Of a stretch of 42,668 nucleotides of DNA, positions 39,814 to 42,668 are shown piece after piece. This DNA is from Ruminococcus flavefaciens (lineage in GTDB: Bacteria > Bacillota > Clostridia > Oscillospirales > Ruminococcaceae), in the NCBI GenBank assembly GCA_002371825.1, contig DFHF01000014.1:1-42668 (forward strand), read 5' to 3'. Position numbers and translations under genes: made by a program. The stretch's first letter is position 1; the number at the start of each line of letters is the position of its first letter. Below the pieces are notes generated by a model. That model saw nothing but the letters and a program-made list of their open reading frames with translations, made no database searches and had not been told where the DNA came from.

Positions 39814-39842
39814 TTGAAATTTTTTCGATTATCATTTATAAT
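39814..39842 (+). promoter_or_regulatory. Promoter of spoVS
   Basis: TTGAAA (39814-39819), 17 bases, TATAAT (39837-39842). In B. subtilis spoVS is read by sigma-H; the sequence here fits sigma-A best. Confidence 0.8.
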
Positions 39843-39916
39843 ATAGGTGTACTGATATACTGCTTGGCAGAGTTAACATTATTTGTACAAAAATCCACTT
39901 ACAGGAGGGTCATATT

Positions 39917-40177
39917 ATGGAGATATTAAAAGTTTCATCACACTCTTCACCTAACTCAGTTGCAGGAGCTATCGCAGGTGTAATCAGAGAGCAGAAAGCT
40001 GTTGAAGTACAGGCTGTCGGAGCAGGCGCTGCAAATCAGGCTGTTAAGGCTATTGCTATCGCCAGAGGCTACCTTGCTCCTATAGGCATTGATCTCATCT
40101 GCATCCCTGCATTCGCAAATATCCAGATAGATGGCGAAGAAAGAACAGCCATCAAGCTTATTTGTGAGCAGAGATAA
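39917..40177 (+). CDS. spoVS: Stage V sporulation protein S (SpoVS)
   Basis: An 86-residue Alba-fold protein that affects septation and coat assembly in B. subtilis and also occurs in non-sporulating Clostridia. It is nearly identical in pattern to known SpoVS: MEILKVSSHSSPNSVAGAIA, VEVQAVGAGAANQAVKAIAI and the tail EERTAIKLICE. GGAGG precedes the ATG at 9 bases. It is monocistronic, with its own promoter and terminator. Its presence does not prove that the host sporulates. Confidence 0.97.
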   Translation: MEILKVSSHSSPNSVAGAIAGVIREQKAVEVQAVGAGAANQAVKAIAIARGYLAPIGIDLICIPAFANIQIDGEERTAIKLICEQR

Positions 40178-40207
40178 GCAATTTGACTTAATTTATACTG
40201 GGTGTTT

Positions 40208-40240
40208 GGGCGGACTTGTGCCGCCCTTTATTTATTTTTT
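40208..40240 (+). terminator. Intrinsic terminator of spoVS
   Basis: GGGCGG/CCGCCC with a 7-base loop and the T-rich TTTATTTATTTTTT tail, 30 bases after the spoVS stop and 14 bases before recG. Confidence 0.92.
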
Positions 40241-40254
40241 CGGAGGAATACTTT

Positions 40255-42291
40255 ATGCCGGCTGATCTGTTTTCGGAAATAGAATACCTTAAGGGCGTTG
40301 GCAGGGCGAGAGGAGAAAAGTACCGCAAACTCAGGATAAATTCTCCCTATGAGCTGATATACCACATCCCCAGAGCATACCTCGATTTCCGGGCTCATGT
40401 ACCGGTGGCTCAGGCTGTGCTGAATGATTATAATGTTCTGAAGCTGACAGTCTTCAGGAAGCTGCCGCCCCAGAGAGTGAGAGGCGGACTTGTTATCTGC
40501 AAAGCTGTTGCCTCTGACGGCATAGATGATATCCTCATTGTCGTTTATAATAATGTCTATTATTTTCAGGCTCTGAAAGAGGGCAGCACCTATTATATGT
40601 ACGGAAAAGTCACCGGAAATTTTCTGCGCAAGGAGATAAGCTCTCCGGTGTATATAAGTGCAGACCAGAATGTCCTTATCCAGCCGGTGTATCACCTCAC
40701 CCAGGGACTTTCCGTTACTATGGTAAGGAACAGTATGCGTCAGGCTCTCGATATAATGCATAAGGAGCCCTTTGAGACCCTGCCGCCGGATGTGCTCCGC
40801 AGGTATGAGCTTTGCCCCCTTGAGGAGGCTCTGGAGAATATACATTTTCCGTCCAGCGATATGGCCGCAGAGACTGCCCGCCGCAGACTTGCATTTGATG
40901 AACTGCTGAAGCTTCAGCTGGGTATGTCCCTTATGAAGACCCGCAGCCGCAGAAGTACAGCTTATAAAATGGACAGCAGCATAAGCATCAGCCCCTTCAC
41001 AGAGGGACTGCCTTTTGAACTTACCGGTGACCAGAAGAAAGCTGTGGGTGAGATAGTCGGTGACCTTTGCCGTGATGTACCCATGAATCGCCTACTTCAG
41101 GGAGATGTCGGAAGCGGAAAAACTGCCGCCGCAGCAGCAGCCTGCTATTTTACGGCGAAAAACGGAGCACAGGCTGCGCTTATGGCTCCTACGGAGATAC
41201 TTGCAGTCCAGCATTACAACACCCTTTCCGGCTTTCTGGAGCCATTCGGGGTAAAGGTTTGCCTGCTGACGGGTTCAATGACTGCAAAGAAAAAGGCGGC
41301 TCTCCGTGAGGAGATAGCCTCCGGAGAGGCAGATGTTATAGTCGGCACTCATGCGATAATCCAGAAGGATGTGGAGTATAAGGATCTTGCCCTTGTAATT
41401 ACAGACGAGCAGCACCGCTTTGGTGTGGCTCAGAGAGCGGCTCTTGCTGAAAAAGGAGATTCTCCCCATAAGCTGGTAATGTCCGCCACTCCTATCCCAC
41501 GCACACTCGCACTCATTATATATGGTGATCTTGATATATCGGCTATAACTGAGCTTCCGGCCGGCCGAAAGCCTGTTAATACATATGCGGTAACGGGAAA
41601 GCTCCGGAGCAGAGCCTTCGGATTTGTCCGCCAGCGCCTTGACGAGGGACGGCAGGCGTATGTGGTATGCCCTATGATAGAGGAGAGCGAAAGTGAACTC
41701 TTTGCTGTCAAGACCTATGCTGAAAATGCGGCAACAGGCGACCTGAAGGGCTACACTACAGCCCTCCTTCACGGAAAGATGTCTGCTGCTGAAAAAGACA
41801 GGACTATGAAAAAATTCCGTGATGGCGAGATACAGGTGCTTATATGTACCACTGTAGTCGAGGTCGGAGTGGATGTGCCCAATGCGGCAGTTATGGTTAT
41901 AGAAAATGCAGAGCGCTTCGGACTTTCTCAGCTCCACCAGCTCAGAGGACGTGTGGGCAGAGGGCAGTATGAGAGTACCTGCATCCTTATAACAGATAAT
42001 ACCTCCGATGACTGCGTGAAGAGGATGAAGATAATGTCCTCTACCTCTGACGGATTCAGAATTTCAGAAGAGGATCTTAAAATGAGAGGTCCCGGAGACT
42101 TCTTCGGAAGCGCTCAGCACGGACTTCCACCGCTTAAAATTGCTGATATAGCCTGCAATATGGAGCTTATGAACAAGGCTCAGAACTGCGCCCGTGAGCT
42201 GCTGGCTGCGGACCCGGAGCTCAGAAAGCGTGAGAACTCCGCCCTCAAAATGGATGTTATGAGGCTTTTCAATAAAGATATAATCGGATGA
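40255..42291 (+). CDS. recG: ATP-dependent DNA helicase RecG
   Basis: RecG remodels stalled replication forks and Holliday junctions. The 678-residue protein has an N-terminal wedge/OB domain (YLKGVGRARGEKYRKL to about residue 230), then helicase motifs I (QGDVGSGKTAAA), Ia (MAPTEILAVQHY), II (ITDEQHRFGVAQR, DEQH instead of DEAH), III (VMSATPIPRTLAL), and IV-VI (VVEVGVDVPNA, QLHQLRGRVGRG). The TRG-like end is SEEDLKMRGPGDFFG. I use ATG 40255 with GGAGG 8 bases upstream; an upstream ATG at 40216 would overlap the spoVS terminator. Confidence 0.97.
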   Translation: MPADLFSEIEYLKGVGRARGEKYRKLRINSPYELIYHIPRAYLDFRAHVPVAQAVLNDYNVLKLTVFRKLPPQRVRGGLVICKAVASDGIDDILIVVYNNVYYFQALKEGSTYYMYGKVTGNFLRKEISSPVYISADQNVLIQPVYHLTQGLSVTMVRNSMRQALDIMHKEPFETLPPDVLRRYELCPLEEALENIHFPSSDMAAETARRRLAFDELLKLQLGMSLMKTRSRRSTAYKMDSSISISPFTEGLPFELTGDQKKAVGEIVGDLCRDVPMNRLLQGDVGSGKTAAAAAACYFTAKNGAQAALMAPTEILAVQHYNTLSGFLEPFGVKVCLLTGSMTAKKKAALREEIASGEADVIVGTHAIIQKDVEYKDLALVITDEQHRFGVAQRAALAEKGDSPHKLVMSATPIPRTLALIIYGDLDISAITELPAGRKPVNTYAVTGKLRSRAFGFVRQRLDEGRQAYVVCPMIEESESELFAVKTYAENAATGDLKGYTTALLHGKMSAAEKDRTMKKFRDGEIQVLICTTVVEVGVDVPNAAVMVIENAERFGLSQLHQLRGRVGRGQYESTCILITDNTSDDCVKRMKIMSSTSDGFRISEEDLKMRGPGDFFGSAQHGLPPLKIADIACNMELMNKAQNCARELLAADPELRKRENSALKMDVMRLFNKDIIG

Positions 42292-42293
42292 AC

Positions 42294-42326
42294 GGGGATC
42301 AATATTTTTTTGCGGGAATGATCCCC
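42294..42326 (+). terminator. Weak terminator-like hairpin after recG
   Basis: GGGGATCA (42294-42301) pairs with TGATCCCC (42319-42326). The loop contains a T7 run and a U-run follows only later, so the structure is unusual for an intrinsic terminator. A second pure A/T stem (AAAAAAAT/ATTTTTTT) is at about 42354-42374. Confidence 0.45.
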
Positions 42327-42384
42327 TGTATTTCGCCGTTTTTCAGGGGTTTCAAAAAAATCTGAAATTTTTTTCAAAAAATGC

Positions 42385-42413
42385 TTGACAAATCGAAAAA
42401 GCTGTGATATAAT
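42385..42413 (+). promoter_or_regulatory. Consensus promoter of the tRNA operon
   Basis: TTGACA (42385-42390), 17 bases, TATAAT (42408-42413) with extended TGTGA. It precedes the first tRNA by about 46 bases. Confidence 0.95.
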
Positions 42414-42459
42414 TATTATCGTCGTCAGGGACAAGACGGCAAAAACGATGGAAAGCTGT

Positions 42460-42535
42460 GGGGGTTTAGCTCAGCTGGGAGAGCATCTGCCTTACAAGCA
42501 GAGGGTCACAGGTTCGAGCCCTGTAGTCCCCACCA
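42460..42535 (+). tRNA. tRNA-Val (anticodon TAC)
   Basis: A complete cloverleaf: acceptor GGGGGTT/AGTCCCC with two G-U pairs, D arm GCTC/GAGC, anticodon stem TCTGC/GCAGA with loop CTTACAA, T arm with GGTTCGAGCC, and an encoded CCA end. Anticodon TAC reads Val codons. It is the first tRNA of a co-transcribed cluster. Confidence 0.95.
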
Positions 42536-42539
42536 CATT

Positions 42540-42616
42540 GGCCTCGTAGTTCAGTTGGTTAGAACGCCTGCCTGTCACGCAGGAGGTCGACAGTTCGAGT
42601 CTGTTCGGGGTCGCCA
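42540..42616 (+). tRNA. tRNA-Asp (anticodon GTC)
   Basis: Acceptor GGCCTCG/CGGGGTC with discriminator G and CCA; anticodon stem CCTGC/GCAGG with loop CTGTCAC, so the anticodon is GTC (Asp). The T loop has GTTCGAGT. Its GTC wobble base is a queuosine site, which links to queH. Confidence 0.95.
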
Positions 42617-42620
42617 TCAT

Positions 42621-42668
42621 GCTTCTGTAGCTCAGTCGGTAGAGCAGGGGACTGAAAATCCCCGTGTC
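42621..42668 (+). tRNA. tRNA-Phe (anticodon GAA), cut by the window end
   Basis: Starts GCTTCTGTAGCTCAGTCGG; anticodon stem GGGGA/TCCCC with loop CTGAAAA, anticodon GAA (Phe). The T arm and acceptor 3' side lie outside the window. Confidence 0.9.

Noticed and set aside
1..42668. CRISPR array, insertion sequence, prophage or known riboswitch
   Set aside because: I found no regularly spaced direct repeats, transposase or integrase motifs, phage structural genes, or conserved riboswitch cores such as the T-box AGGGUGGNACCGCG. Absence by eye is not proof.

Overview
The window looks like a chromosomal segment of a low-to-mid GC Gram-positive anaerobe of the class Clostridia, most likely a Ruminococcus-like member of the Oscillospiraceae. 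The support is strong GGAGG-type ribosome sites, consensus sigma-A promoters with 17-base spacers, CIRCE elements, a B. subtilis-like yaaO-holB-yaaT gene order, SpoVS next to YmdB, and Ser/Thr-rich lipoproteins. The genus is an inference. I see no prophage, insertion sequence or CRISPR array, and almost all genes look intact. Only infB (left edge) and a tRNA-Phe (right edge) are cut by the window.

Left part (1-11.5 kb, all +): the 3' part of infB, an unrecognised acidic protein where other Firmicutes usually carry ylxP, then rbfA, nrnA-type DHH phosphoesterase, truB and ribF form a translation and RNA-maturation cluster. A four-gene operon follows that resembles the Gld gliding ABC system: ATPase, permease, GldG-like auxiliary protein and a DUF4340 protein, with a 90-residue conserved orphan at the end.

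Middle (11.5-25.5 kb): a Big2-domain membrane-anchored protein, groEL and groES under a CIRCE operator, and then an OmpR-type response regulator, a histidine kinase and an HtrA protease. Together these read as a protein-quality-control block. After an HXXEE membrane protein comes an operon with a consensus promoter and a LexA-like box. It encodes a small coiled-coil protein, a sigma-region-4-like HTH protein, a YaaO-type PLP enzyme, HolB, RicT (YaaT), QueH and YbaK. A second CIRCE lies upstream of hsp20, which also has a long leader containing a possible 12-codon ORF.

Right part (25.5-42.7 kb): a minus-strand cell-surface glycan operon (UDP-galactopyranose-mutase-like flavoprotein, GtrA, large polytopic membrane protein), an orphan sugar-type solute-binding lipoprotein, asp23-fakA (fatty-acid kinase), a CNNM/CBS membrane protein, and two related lipoproteins. 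The plus strand then carries a small membrane protein with an ArsR regulator and an amidohydrolase, ymdB, spoVS, recG and a tRNA cluster (Val, Asp, Phe).

The most interesting items outside ordinary genes are: a 114-base element with a predicted three-way-junction fold between asp23 and the CNNM gene; the LexA-like box in front of the sigma-4-like gene; the CIRCE plus mini-ORF leader of hsp20; palindromes at likely operator positions upstream of asp23-fakA and the solute-binding protein; and a pair of identical 25-base hairpins bracketing a REP-like sequence. No clearly novel defence or mobile system was found.
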